Origin: Heyndrickxia ginsengihumi | GTDB lineage: Bacteria > Bacillota > Bacilli > Bacillales > Bacillaceae_C | DNA: 64,000 nucleotides | Assembly (NCBI RefSeq): GCF_011008565.1 | Contig: NZ_JAAIWK010000003.1 | Span: 95,300-159,299 of the forward strand | Direction: 5' to 3' | Shown here: in pieces, positions 15,801 through 26,150 of the stretch | How positions within the stretch are numbered: position 1 is the stretch's first letter | Layout: every line of letters starts with the position of its first letter | Notes under the pieces: generated by a model | What the model was told of the DNA's origin: nothing | The model's database searches: none | What the model saw: only the letters and a program-made list of their open reading frames with translations | Position numbers and translations under genes: made by a program

Positions 15801-18504
15801 ACCGTCTCGGGTTACACGTAAATATCAACAAAAGATTCGAGAGTATTTTCAGGTCATACCGAACGGAAAAGAGACACGGCCCATCATGATTAACATCTTA
15901 ACTGAGGCTGCTAAGGTGAAAGATCATCCCCCTGATCTAATTAATATCGCTATTGAAGAACTTGTTAAAAGTCGATGCGAGTTACCGAGTTTTCGGGTTC
16001 TAGATGAGTTAACCGGGCAAATTCGTAGGGCTGTAAATAAAGAGCTGTTCCAACTGGTATTCAGTAGGCTGTCCAACGAACAAATACATTCTTTCAATGA
16101 ATTGCTCATAAAAAGCATAAACCAGCATTACAGCGACTACAATCGGTTTAAAACTCTTCCAAAAAAGCCAACTTTGAAAAATCTAAGGAATCATATCGAC
16201 TATTTTATATGGCTTCAGTCATACGGTGACATGACGCCATTTTTGGAGGGAATTGCATCATCCAAGATTAAATATTATGCAGCAGAAGCAAAATCACTAG
16301 ATGCAGCCGAATTAAAAGATTACTCCGAAACGAAGAGGATTACTCTTCTCATTTGTTTGATTCATCAAGCCCAAGTAAAAACCAAAGACCACCTGGCTGA
16401 AATGTATCAAAAACGGGTTGGAACTATACATAACTCAAGCAAAGAGGATCACAAAGAGATAAAGGAACAGAAGCAAAACGAACTAGAGAATTTGATTTCA
16501 ATCTTTAACGATGTTTTGCTTATCATGTCTAGTGATAATGATGATGCAGTTATTCATGAAAAAGTGAAAGAGACCATCGCCTCTTATGGAAGTGTCCAGA
16601 CATTGTTGGATAAATGTGAAGCAGTGGCTTCAACTAAAGGAAATAACTATTACCCTTTCATTCAGAAACATTATAAAAATAGTCGATCTATTCTTTTTAG
16701 ACTTGCTGATCTGTTACAGTTTACATCTACCTCTCAAGATCAATCCTTAATGTATGCGCTTGAATTTGTGAAGGAGAACAGGAACAAGCGCACGGAATGG
16801 CTACCTGATGAAGTGGATCTTTCGTTCGCATCTGAACAGTGGCGCAGAATGGTTCGCGTAAAACAAAAGGATGAAGGTTGGCTAATTCATCGCCGGCACT
16901 TGGAAGCCTGTGTCTTCTCTTGTATTGCAACAGAACTAAAATCTTGCGATATTTGTGTTCCAGGTTCCGAGTTTTATGCTGACTATCGAAAACAATTGCT
17001 ACCTTGGGAAGAGTGTGAACCTTTAATACCGGAATACTGTCGTGAATTAGGTTTCCCTGATAATGAGGTAGATTTTGTAAAAGGATTGAAATCATGGATG
17101 ATCGAGTCCTCGAAACAAGTTGACCAAGACTTTCCTGATAACGAGCACGTCAGCATCAACGAAGCCGGGGAGTTCATTTTGAAAAAAGTGACGAAACGCG
17201 AATACAAAAAGTCATTGAAAGAATTAGAAGTGTTGATTAAAGAGCGTCTTCCGGAAAGAAATTTGATTGATATCTTGTGCAATGTGGAACACTGGATCAA
17301 TTGGACACGTCATTTCGGGCCATCTTCCGGATCTGATCCAAAACTAAAAAATCCACGTGAGCGATACATTTTGACTACTTTTGCTTATGGCTGCAATTTA
17401 GGACCTGTTCAGGCAGCCCGTCATATGAGAGAGGATGTGACCGGGAATGTCCTGTCCTATACAAATCAAAGGCATGTCACGCCAAGAAAGATTGACCAAG
17501 CTTTGAAAGATATCATAAATCATTATCATCATGAGTTTGATTTACCTAAGCTTTGGGGAAAAGGTAAATCTGCTGCAGCTGATGGAACCAAATATGACAT
17601 TTATGAGGAAAACCTATTGGCAGAATACCATATTCGCTATGGAGGTTATGGTGGAATTGCGTACCACCACGTATCAGACAACTACATTGCTCTTTTCAGC
17701 CATTTCATCCCTTGCGGGGTATGGGAGGCCGTTTATATCCTAGATGGTTTGCTGAAAAACGAGTCAGATGTGCAACCAGACACAATTCATGCCGACACAC
17801 AAGGACAATCTACACCTGTATTTGGTTTATCTCATCTGCTGGGTATCAAACTGATGCCAAGAATTCGGAATTTCAAAAAGCTTACTTTCTACCTTCCTAG
17901 TTCCGAAATGAAATATAAGCACATTGATTCTCTTTTTAGTGATACAATCGACTGGGATTTAATCGAATTACATTGGAAGGACCTTTTACGTGTGGTTTTG
18001 TCCATTAAGCATGGGAAAATCTCTTCTGCTATGTTATTGAGAAAGCTGGGAAATTACAGCCAAAAAAACAAACTATATCAGGCATTTAGAGAGCTTGGAC
18101 GTGTTGTGCGTACAGTTTTTTTACTCCAATTCATTTCTGATATTGATTTGTGAAGGACAATCACTGCTACCACTAATAAAGTAGAGGCCTACAACGGATT
18201 TTCCAAATGGTTGTTCTTTGGTGGACATGGCATTATCGCTGACAATGATCCCGAGCAACAGGAAAAGTCCATTAAGTATGGAGACCTGATTGCAAACGCA
18301 GTTATTTTTCAAAATGTTGTGGATATGACCACGGCAATCCGTCAGTTAGGGAAAGAAGGACATTACGTAGACCTGGACGATTTAAGTGTACTAAGTCCCT
18401 ATCTTATGGAACATATCAAACGATTTGGCGATTACGTAATTGATTTAGAAGAACCACCTCAACCATTAGATGGAAAGCTGGGGTTAGAAGTTAAAACAGC
18501 TTAA
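15796..18504 (+). pseudogene. Tn3-family transposase TnpA, 5'-truncated with internal stop
   Basis: The frame runs from RPSRVTRKYQQKIREYF through HPPDLINIAIEELVKSRCEL to the catalytic region (AAADGTKYDIYEENL, HYHIRYGGYGG-like segment, TIHADTQGQSTPVFGLSHLL). At 18151-18153 a TGA stands where the family has Arg (expected ..DLRETITA..), so a single CGA to TGA change explains it. Downstream, the same frame continues with TTNKVEAYNGFSKWL to a stop at 18504. About 80-100 N-terminal residues are also missing compared with ~985-residue relatives. The protein is inactive. Confidence 0.88.
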
Positions 18505-18542
18505 ATGAAGGGCTTTTGAGCCCTATTTACATTTTTACCCAT

Positions 18543-18580
18543 CTATCATGCCGTTTTTGGACTTATCTCGGATTTACCCC
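18543..18580. repeat. Tn3-family terminal inverted repeat (right end)
   Basis: A 38-base segment ending TTACCCC, i.e. starting GGGGTAAATCCGAG on the other strand, sits 39 bases after the tnpA stop and exactly at the junction with IS3 sequence. Length and GGGG terminus fit the family. The partner repeat is missing. Confidence 0.65.
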
Positions 18581-19565
18581 TAGAAATGGATCTAAATAAG
18601 CCTTCTTAATGATTATCTTCCCATTAGAAGCGGTCGTATAGTATTTGAATTCAGATGTATCAGTTGTTAATTTTTGATGTGGAATGCTTGTATGGAATCT
18701 ATGGTTTACAAGGTTTTTCGATATCTTGCCTACAGTTCCTTTGTAAGTGCTGTATTTACGAGATTTACGTGTGAATGATGTACAAGTAATACCAAGTTTA
18801 TTGGTAATCCGTAGGATTTTTTTGTGATTTACGTTTTGTGATTTACGATATAACCTCTCTTACGTAATTCCATATCAATTCGACGATAGCCATAATTTCC
18901 ATTATGTTTGTTTACAATCTCTTGGATAATCTTTTCAATCTCTTCATCTGGATTGGAGTCATCAAATCGTTTTTGCCCCACATATAAGTTGCCTTTGGAA
19001 AACCTGTTGCTTCAAGGATAACAGCTAATTTGAATTCTTTTCTGAGTTCGTAGATGACCCTGGATTCTGTTTTAGCAGTCGGCTCGGAATATTTATCCCT
19101 GAAGCTCGGAGCTTTTTTAAATAGGCATTCTCCGCACGTAGTAATTCTATTTCTTTTAATAATTGTTCTTCCTTCGTCATTTTTATTCTTCTTCGGCTTG
19201 TTGGACATTGATGGACGCCCCTTTGATTTAGAGAGCCCTTCAATACCTTCATTTTGCCATTTTCTCAACCAATTAAGAATCATAGGTGGTTCAGTAATGC
19301 CAAATTTTCTAGCAACTTCTTCAAGGGAATCTCCTGTTCTTACCTTATAGTTTAAGACATCTAATTTAAATTGAACAGGATAATTCGTAATTGCTTTTTT
19401 AGGAGCCAAACCTTGTTTGCCAAATTGTTGGAACACACTGACCCATTTTCTTATATTGGTTTTACTTCGAATTCCAAATCTGATAGCTAAGGAAGCATAT
19501 CCACCTTCACCTGCTAAATAAGCGTCAACTACTTTTTGCTTAAATCCTTCATCATATTTGACCAC
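18581..19565 (-). pseudogene. IS3-family orfA and 5' half of orfB, frameshifted
   Basis: The minus strand starts with GTG 19565 (MVKYDEGFKQKVVDAYLAGE), then a helix-turn-helix protein ending KGRPSMSNKPKK. The frame then shifts near 19200 to MTKEEQLLKEIELLRAENAY, the leucine-zipper end of OrfA. OrfB starts with ELRKEFKLAVILEATGFPKA, shifts frame again near 18975 (RFDDSNPDEEIEKIIQEIVN) and continues through NHKKILRITNKLGIT to AYLDPFL at the Tn3 junction. The two shifts besides the normal programmed one mean it is dead. Confidence 0.8.
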
Positions 19566-19639
19566 AAAAAACACCCCAAGAGTTAGAATTGTTCGTCTAA
19601 CTTTTGGGGTGCACATCATTATAAGTGGTCTTTTTTATT

Positions 19640-19667
19640 TTGCAAAAAACTATAAACACTATATATT
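19640..19667 (+). promoter_or_regulatory. putative nrdGD promoter
   Basis: TTGCAA at 19640-19645 and TATATT at 19662-19667 have a 16-base spacer. The -10 lies inside the first NrdR box. The promoter begins only 24 bases from the end of the IS3 element. Confidence 0.5.
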
Positions 19668-19671
19668 GTGT
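19656..19671. promoter_or_regulatory. NrdR box 1
   Basis: ACACTATATATTGTGT matches the NrdR consensus acaCwAtATaTwGtgt at all positions. NrdR represses ribonucleotide reductase operons when dATP is high, and the next genes are nrdG and nrdD. Confidence 0.85.
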
Positions 19672-19688
19672 AGTGTTTGTGAACATAC

Positions 19689-19704
19689 ATACAAAATATT
19701 GATT
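19689..19704. promoter_or_regulatory. NrdR box 2 (weaker)
   Basis: ATACAAAATATTGATT matches 12 of 16 NrdR consensus positions. It starts 33 bases after box 1, about three helical turns, as is usual for paired NrdR sites. Confidence 0.6.
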
Positions 19705-19767
19705 TTTATAGTGGCGATGTAGTACGCTCAAATTGTAAAAAGATTATATGGGGAGTTAGAAAACATT

Positions 19768-20271
19768 ATGAAGCAACAAATCTATTTATCTACTAAAAAT
19801 GGTATAGAGGACGCTGTAATTGAAAGTCTTGCAGATGGTGAAGGAGTTCGTTTAGTTCTTTTTATGTGCGGATGCCCTCATCATTGTACAGGATGCCATA
19901 ATCAACAAACATGGTCAATTAGAAATGGAACTCCCTTTTATATTGAGGATGTTAGTGATTATTTGTACAAAAGAATGTCGGCATTTCCTTATAATGGATT
20001 GACAATTTCAGGCGGCGATCCTTTTCTGCAAAGAAAGGCTTTATTTAGCCTAGTTCAAAAACTTAAGGGGAAAAATGATCTTTTGAATCTATGGGTCTAT
20101 ACGGGCTATCGCTATGAGGAGATTGAAAATGAACCCGCCTTACTGTACGTTGACACTCTTATCGATGGGAAGTTTGAGATTCATAATCGTCGTATTAAAA
20201 AGAAATTCAGGGGCTCAGCTAATCAACGGATGATTCACTTACATAATGGAAGGCCGATATTTATTGAATAA
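19768..20271 (+). CDS. nrdG: anaerobic ribonucleoside-triphosphate reductase activating protein
   Basis: A 167-residue radical SAM enzyme that installs the glycyl radical on NrdD. CPHHCTGC (CxxxCxxC) near residue 46 binds the [4Fe-4S] cluster, and GLTISGGDPFLQ near residue 78 is the SAM-contacting GGE-like motif. GGGGAG precedes the ATG. It comes before nrdD, the reverse of the E. coli order, and is separated from it by about 15 bases. It implies growth without oxygen. Confidence 0.94.
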   Translation: MKQQIYLSTKNGIEDAVIESLADGEGVRLVLFMCGCPHHCTGCHNQQTWSIRNGTPFYIEDVSDYLYKRMSAFPYNGLTISGGDPFLQRKALFSLVQKLKGKNDLLNLWVYTGYRYEEIENEPALLYVDTLIDGKFEIHNRRIKKKFRGSANQRMIHLHNGRPIFIE

Positions 20272-20286
20272 AGAGGAGTGGTAAAA

Positions 20287-22452
20287 ATGATAAAGGAAAA
20301 GCATGATGTTAATCTTTCAGAACAACAGACCCTTTATAATCAAATTAAGCAAATTTCAATGAAGACGGATCGTGAAAATGCCAATGTTGGCAATAGTCCT
20401 TCTGCAAAAATGCTGCAGATCGCAGAAGCAGCAAGTGTAGCATACGCCAATCAGCATTTGCTTACCCCGGAAGCTGCACAAGCTCATCAAAAGACGATCT
20501 ATATCCATGATTGGTCATGGGGAACAACTGGAACGCTAACTTGTTGCTTTATTCCATTTGGAAAATTATTAAAAGAGGGATTTGAAACGGAAAAGGGGTT
20601 TATTAGATCACCAAAAAGAATTGGAACCGCAGCTGATTTAGTAGCTATTATCTTCCAGTCGAATCAAAACAATCAACATGGCGGACAAGCGGCAGGATGG
20701 CTTGACCGGGATCTTGCTCCTTATGTGGAGTTAGAATATCAATGGCAGTGGATTGATATATTAGAAGACACATTATTAAATGAAAAAAATAAATGGCCGG
20801 CATATGTTCATCAATTATTTTTACAAATCGTAAGTAAACGCAAGCACCCATTGGAATGCCCCGACGGATTATCAGAGCAGGATCTTTACGAGCAAGTTCA
20901 AGGATGTGTTCAAGCTTTTCCACTATCGGTTCAGTTTTCCATTCAAAGTAATTTGCAGGGAATAAGTCAACGTGCATGGCAAAAAACAGAAAGAGCAACT
21001 TATCAAGCAATGGAGGGGCTTGTGTTTAATTTAAATACGATGCATTCTCGCGGCGGCGGTCAAGTACCTTTTACGTCTGTAAATATTGGAACTGACCCAT
21101 CGAAAGAAGCACGGTTAATTGTTCATTGTTTACTGGAAGTTTATAAAAGAGGGCTTGGAAAAGGAGAACAACCTTTTTTCCCTAATATCATTTTCAAAGT
21201 GAAGAAAGGCATTAATTATGATGAGGAAGATTTAAAGGTAGCTATTCAACAGTATAATCGGGCACGTAATGGGGAGATTCCATTTCATGCTCCAAACTTT
21301 GATTTATTGTTAGAAGCAATAGAATGTGCAGCTTTACGCCTATTTCCTACTTTCAATTTCCAAGATTGCGAGTTGAATCGGACATTTACCGAACATTATG
21401 GAGATGTCCCGAGCATGGGCTGCAGAACAAGAGTATCGTGGGACCGCCATCTTTCTGAAAAAGAGCAAACTTGTGAAGGGCGGGGAAACTGTTCTTTTAC
21501 AACTATTAATCTTCCTGGTTTGGCTCTTAAAGCAAAGCATAGTAAAGAAGATGTAGATACTATGTTCTCTACAATAGAGTCTTATTATCAAATTACTTTG
21601 CCGTTAAATGTAAAAAATGATCAAGTTATTAAAACGTTTTTCGTATTGCTGAATGAAACGGAGGATATCGCAATCCGGCAATTGCACGATCGCTTGAAAT
21701 ATCAAGGAAAATTTACAGTTGCGGACTTTCCTTTTTTAATGAATGGTGTGTGGAAGGATTCAGAATTACTGCAAGAAGAGGATTCTATTTTTAAGGTAAT
21801 TCAGCATGGAACGTTAGCAGTAGGGTTTATCGGACTAGCTGAAGCACTTACTTGTCTTATAGGGAAACATCATGGTGAGAGTGAAGAAGCGCTAGCGTTA
21901 GGATTAACGATTATCAAATTCATGAGGCAAAAAACGGATGAGGCGAGCGAAATCTTCAACTTAAATTATAGTTTAATTGCTACCCCAGCTGAAGGATTAT
22001 CAGGAAAGTTTACGAGTCATGATCGGCATATATATGGTGCCGTTCCTGGTGTGACTGATAAGGAGTGGTATACGAATTCTTGTCACGTTCCTGTTGAATA
22101 TGAAATTTCCGCCTTTAAAAAAATTGAAATTGAGGGGAAATTTGTTCAGTATTGTAATGGTGGGAATATTACGTACATTGAATGCCGCGAAGCCTTAAAA
22201 GAAAATCCGCAAGCCATGCTGCAATTACTTGCATACATGGAACAGCACCAAGTAGCTTTAGGAGCATTTAATTTTCCGTGCGATCGTTGTAACGATTGCG
22301 GTGAAGCAGGATATTTTCAGGATGATCATTGCTATGTATGTGGAAGCTCAAATATTTCTAAAACACGGAGAATTACTGGATATTTAGCAAGTTTAAACCA
22401 ATTTAACATTGCGAAGCATGCTGAAGAACAAGCGAGGAAGAAGCATTTTTAA
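20287..22452 (+). CDS. nrdD: anaerobic ribonucleoside-triphosphate reductase (class III)
   Basis: About 721 residues; reduces NTPs to dNTPs under anaerobiosis with a glycyl radical. The radical Gly is in RRITGYLASLNQF near the C-terminus, preceded by a four-Cys zinc site (CDRCNDCG and CYVCG). FNLNTMHSRGGGQVPFTSVN in the middle is a conserved barrel segment. I choose ATG 20287 because GAGGAG ends 8 bases upstream; the GTG at 20278 overlaps that site. It is cotranscribed with nrdG under the NrdR boxes. Confidence 0.95.
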   Translation: MIKEKHDVNLSEQQTLYNQIKQISMKTDRENANVGNSPSAKMLQIAEAASVAYANQHLLTPEAAQAHQKTIYIHDWSWGTTGTLTCCFIPFGKLLKEGFETEKGFIRSPKRIGTAADLVAIIFQSNQNNQHGGQAAGWLDRDLAPYVELEYQWQWIDILEDTLLNEKNKWPAYVHQLFLQIVSKRKHPLECPDGLSEQDLYEQVQGCVQAFPLSVQFSIQSNLQGISQRAWQKTERATYQAMEGLVFNLNTMHSRGGGQVPFTSVNIGTDPSKEARLIVHCLLEVYKRGLGKGEQPFFPNIIFKVKKGINYDEEDLKVAIQQYNRARNGEIPFHAPNFDLLLEAIECAALRLFPTFNFQDCELNRTFTEHYGDVPSMGCRTRVSWDRHLSEKEQTCEGRGNCSFTTINLPGLALKAKHSKEDVDTMFSTIESYYQITLPLNVKNDQVIKTFFVLLNETEDIAIRQLHDRLKYQGKFTVADFPFLMNGVWKDSELLQEEDSIFKVIQHGTLAVGFIGLAEALTCLIGKHHGESEEALALGLTIIKFMRQKTDEASEIFNLNYSLIATPAEGLSGKFTSHDRHIYGAVPGVTDKEWYTNSCHVPVEYEISAFKKIEIEGKFVQYCNGGNITYIECREALKENPQAMLQLLAYMEQHQVALGAFNFPCDRCNDCGEAGYFQDDHCYVCGSSNISKTRRITGYLASLNQFNIAKHAEEQARKKHF

Positions 22453-22582
22453 ATATGATGTATCACTTTACTGCAACTTTCATTGGCATATATTGATTAA
22501 TTTTTAAAAAAATATAAACATTATGTTTATTTATGCTAATTAATCATATAAAATAAATAGTGTACTACTCAATATGATTAAC

Positions 22583-22672
22583 TAGGGGTGTCCATTAGCT
22601 GGGCTGAGAGAGAAACGCGCTTGAAGTTTCTTAACCCTTTGGACCTGATCTGGTTCATACCAGCGTGGGGAA
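22583..22672 (+). promoter_or_regulatory. TPP (thi-box) riboswitch
   Basis: The pattern GGGGTGTCC, GGGCTGAGAGAGAAA, CCCTTTGGACCTGATCTGG and CAGCGTGGGGA is the classic thi box. It lies upstream of thiC, followed by a terminator. Thiamine pyrophosphate should switch thiC off. Confidence 0.96.
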
Positions 22673-22706
22673 AGTTAGTTCAGTTAAGATTGAACACTGC
22701 CTTCTT

Positions 22707-24598
<1,892 letters not shown>

Positions 24599-24635
24599 CA
24601 TCTACTCTAGAAAGAAGCATTGTTTAATAGCATTG

Positions 24636-24674
24636 ACACTACATTTCTGTTTTGAACAGGAATGTAGTGTTTTA
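24636..24674 (+). terminator. intrinsic terminator after thiC
   Basis: Arms ACACTACATT and AATGTAGTGT, extended by CTGT/ACAG, are followed by TTTTAAT. Confidence 0.75.
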
Positions 24675-24754
24675 ATCAAGTTATATTAAATAGAAATATA
24701 GCATATTCTCTTCTATAGGCTTGTTGTAAATATGATGATTTAGAAAAATAATAC

Positions 24755-24783
24755 TTGTCTTTTTCACACTAAACTATTATAAT
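24755..24783 (+). promoter_or_regulatory. sigma-A promoter of the zinc-starvation rpmG transcript
   Basis: TTGTCT at 24755-24760, a 17-base spacer and TATAAT at 24778-24783. The Zur box follows immediately, at the expected transcription start. Confidence 0.7.
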
Positions 24784-24785
24784 CT

Positions 24786-24806
24786 AAATCGTAATGTTTA
24801 CGATTT
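24786..24806. promoter_or_regulatory. Zur box 1
   Basis: AAATCGTAA, three bases, then TTACGATTT: perfect 9-base arms matching the Bacillus Zur operator. Zn-loaded Zur would cover the start site of the rpmG transcript. Confidence 0.88.
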
Positions 24807-24807
24807 G

Positions 24808-24995
24808 AATTCGGTTTATTGAGGTAAATAGGTAAAATCAAGCAGGAACTAAAGGAAAAGAACGATGATGAATGATACATAAACTGTTTCGTCATTTTTC
24901 ACAAGTGTAGCATCGTTCTCATAGGTTCATACGGACATTGAGCCTGCCCTGTATGACTTCCAGAAGTTAAAAAAACAAAAGAAAGGAAGATTTTT
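24808..24995 (+). promoter_or_regulatory. long untranslated leader of rpmG with hairpin potential
   Basis: About 190 bases separate the Zur-controlled start from the rpmG ATG. GAACGATG (near 24862) can pair with CATCGTTC (near 24910), and further complementary segments lie inside. AAAGGA followed by a five-codon frame (MMNDT) occurs at its centre. I know no described RNA element of this kind here. It may be only an untranslated region or remains of a lost gene. Confidence 0.35.
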
Positions 24996-25145
24996 ATGCG
25001 AGTAAAAATCACATTAGCATGTACAGAGACAGGGGATCGTAATTATATCACAACGAAGAACAAGCGGACTCATCCTGAGCGGCTAGAATTAATGAAATAC
25101 TGCCCAAGATTGAAACGTCGTACTTTACATCGTGAAACAAGATAA
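24996..25145 (+). CDS. rpmG: 50S ribosomal protein L33, cysteine-poor (zinc-independent) paralogue
   Basis: A 49-residue ribosomal protein, [20 protein letters not shown] onward. Zinc-binding L33 has two CxxC pairs; here each pair keeps only one Cys (ACTETG and YCPRLK), so zinc cannot be bound by four Cys. Such C-minus paralogues replace the zinc form when zinc is scarce. Zur boxes on both sides and the znu genes fit this role. AAAGGAAG precedes the ATG. It is followed 66 bases later by znuA. Confidence 0.93.
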   Translation: MRVKITLACTETGDRNYITTKNKRTHPERLELMKYCPRLKRRTLHRETR

Positions 25146-25163
25146 TGATATTTTTTTAGAATA

Positions 25164-25186
25164 TAAATCGTAATATTTACGATTTA
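25164..25186. promoter_or_regulatory. Zur box 2
   Basis: TAAATCGTAA, three bases, TTACGATTTA: a perfect palindrome with 10-base arms. It sits 26 bases upstream of znuA, between rpmG and znuA, so Zur can control znuA separately. Confidence 0.9.
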
Positions 25187-25211
25187 ATGCGAAAAGGGAG
25201 GATATTGGAAG

Positions 25212-26132
25212 ATGAAAAAATATAAGGGAAAACGGATCATTGCGGCTTTAGGAATTTCTGCATTATTAGGCGGTGCATTGGCAGGTTGTGGCAATCATAC
25301 GAATAAAACAGCATCGCCTTCTAATAAAAGCATCCAGATCGTTGCTGCGGAAGATTTTTATGGGGAAGTCGCTAAAGCAGTTCTTGGAAACCACGGAACA
25401 GTGACATCAATTATTAATAAGCCAAGTATGGACCCGCATGATTTTGAGGCGACAACTGGAACAGCTAAGACAGTTAATAAGGCAGATATTGTCATTTATA
25501 ATGGCATTGGCTATGATGGCTGGATGAAAAAACTGACTCAATCTAGCAAAAATGATGATCAAAAAGTGATTGCAGTTGGAGAAGATGTAATGAACAAACA
25601 AGAGGGAGATAATGAACATCTTTGGTACAATCCAACAACTGTTCCAAAACTAGCAGATAAAATTGCTGATGAATTAAGTGCATTAGATTCTAAACATAAG
25701 AAAGATTACGAGGCAAATGCGGCAGCCTATAAGAAAGATATTCAAGCCATTCAAGATGAAATCAATAAACTTAAAAAGAATTCAAATGGTGCAAAGGTAA
25801 ATGTATCTGAACCAGTTTTTGACTATGCATTGCAGGCAATGGGATATAAAGAAGGCAATGAACATTTCTCTAAGGCAGTTGAAGACGGAAATGACCCTTC
25901 ACCATCAGATATTGCCCAAATGCAAGAAGACGTAAAAAAACATAGAATTGCTTTTTTTGTTGATAACATTCAAGCAACAGATTCGACTGTAAAAAATATT
26001 GTAAATCTTTGTAAAAAATATAATGTACCGGTTGTGAAAGTCACAGAGACATTGCCAACTGGAAAAGACTATAAGACATGGATGCTTGACCAATATAAAC
26101 AAGTTGAAAATATCCAATCATCACAAAAGTAA
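25212..26132 (+). CDS. znuA: zinc ABC transporter substrate-binding lipoprotein
   Basis: A 306-residue extracytoplasmic lipoprotein of the cluster A-I metal-binding family (AdcA/ZnuA). The signal peptide ends in the lipobox LAGC at residues 23-26. Metal-ligand segments seen: SMDPHDFEAT (His), NEHLWYNP (His), a later EHFSKAVEDGNDPSP region and FVDNIQAT. The usual His-rich loop is very short or absent. GGGAGG precedes the ATG. It is first in the znuA-znuC-znuB operon under Zur box 2. Confidence 0.93.
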   Translation: MKKYKGKRIIAALGISALLGGALAGCGNHTNKTASPSNKSIQIVAAEDFYGEVAKAVLGNHGTVTSIINKPSMDPHDFEATTGTAKTVNKADIVIYNGIGYDGWMKKLTQSSKNDDQKVIAVGEDVMNKQEGDNEHLWYNPTTVPKLADKIADELSALDSKHKKDYEANAAAYKKDIQAIQDEINKLKKNSNGAKVNVSEPVFDYALQAMGYKEGNEHFSKAVEDGNDPSPSDIAQMQEDVKKHRIAFFVDNIQATDSTVKNIVNLCKKYNVPVVKVTETLPTGKDYKTWMLDQYKQVENIQSSQK

Positions 26133-26150
26133 TGGGAAAGGGAATTTCTT

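Larger units (their letters stand above)
15796..18580 (+). mobile_element. truncated Tn3-family transposon inside the IS3 element
   Basis: The fragment carries most of a tnpA gene and one terminal repeat. The right end at 18580 has sequence GGGGTAAATCCGAGATAAGT read on the minus strand, the GGGG start usual for Tn3-family 38-bp repeats. It abuts the IS3 orfB codons for AYLDPFL. At the left junction (~15796) no GGGG repeat exists, and tnpA begins in mid-gene against orfB codons for SDILSF. So the left end was deleted with about a dozen bases of the IS. Confidence 0.8.
15361..19616 (-). mobile_element. IS3-family (IS150-like) element, interrupted and degraded
   Basis: Terminal inverted repeats are ATGTGCTGAATCCTAAAAGT at 15361 and, on the other strand from 19616, ATGTGCACCCCAAAAGTTAG. 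The tetranucleotide CATT flanks both ends (15357-15360 and 19617-19620), a plausible target duplication. Read on the minus strand, orfA and the start of orfB lie at 19565-18581 and the rest of orfB at about 15800-15394; the two parts are separated by a Tn3-family fragment. Frameshifts make it non-autonomous. Confidence 0.85.

Noticed and set aside
15801-15831. N-terminal extension of the IS3 integrase frame
   Set aside because: These codons are antisense tnpA sequence beyond the junction, so not part of the IS protein.
22514-22530. Inverted repeat ATAAACAT-T-ATGTTTAT upstream of the TPP riboswitch
   Set aside because: Short, in very AT-rich sequence, no T-run and no match to an operator I know; could be chance.
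24870-24888. Leader peptide MMNDT before rpmG
   Set aside because: Only five codons, no repeated amino acid and no clear attenuator pairing; listed only as part of the leader.
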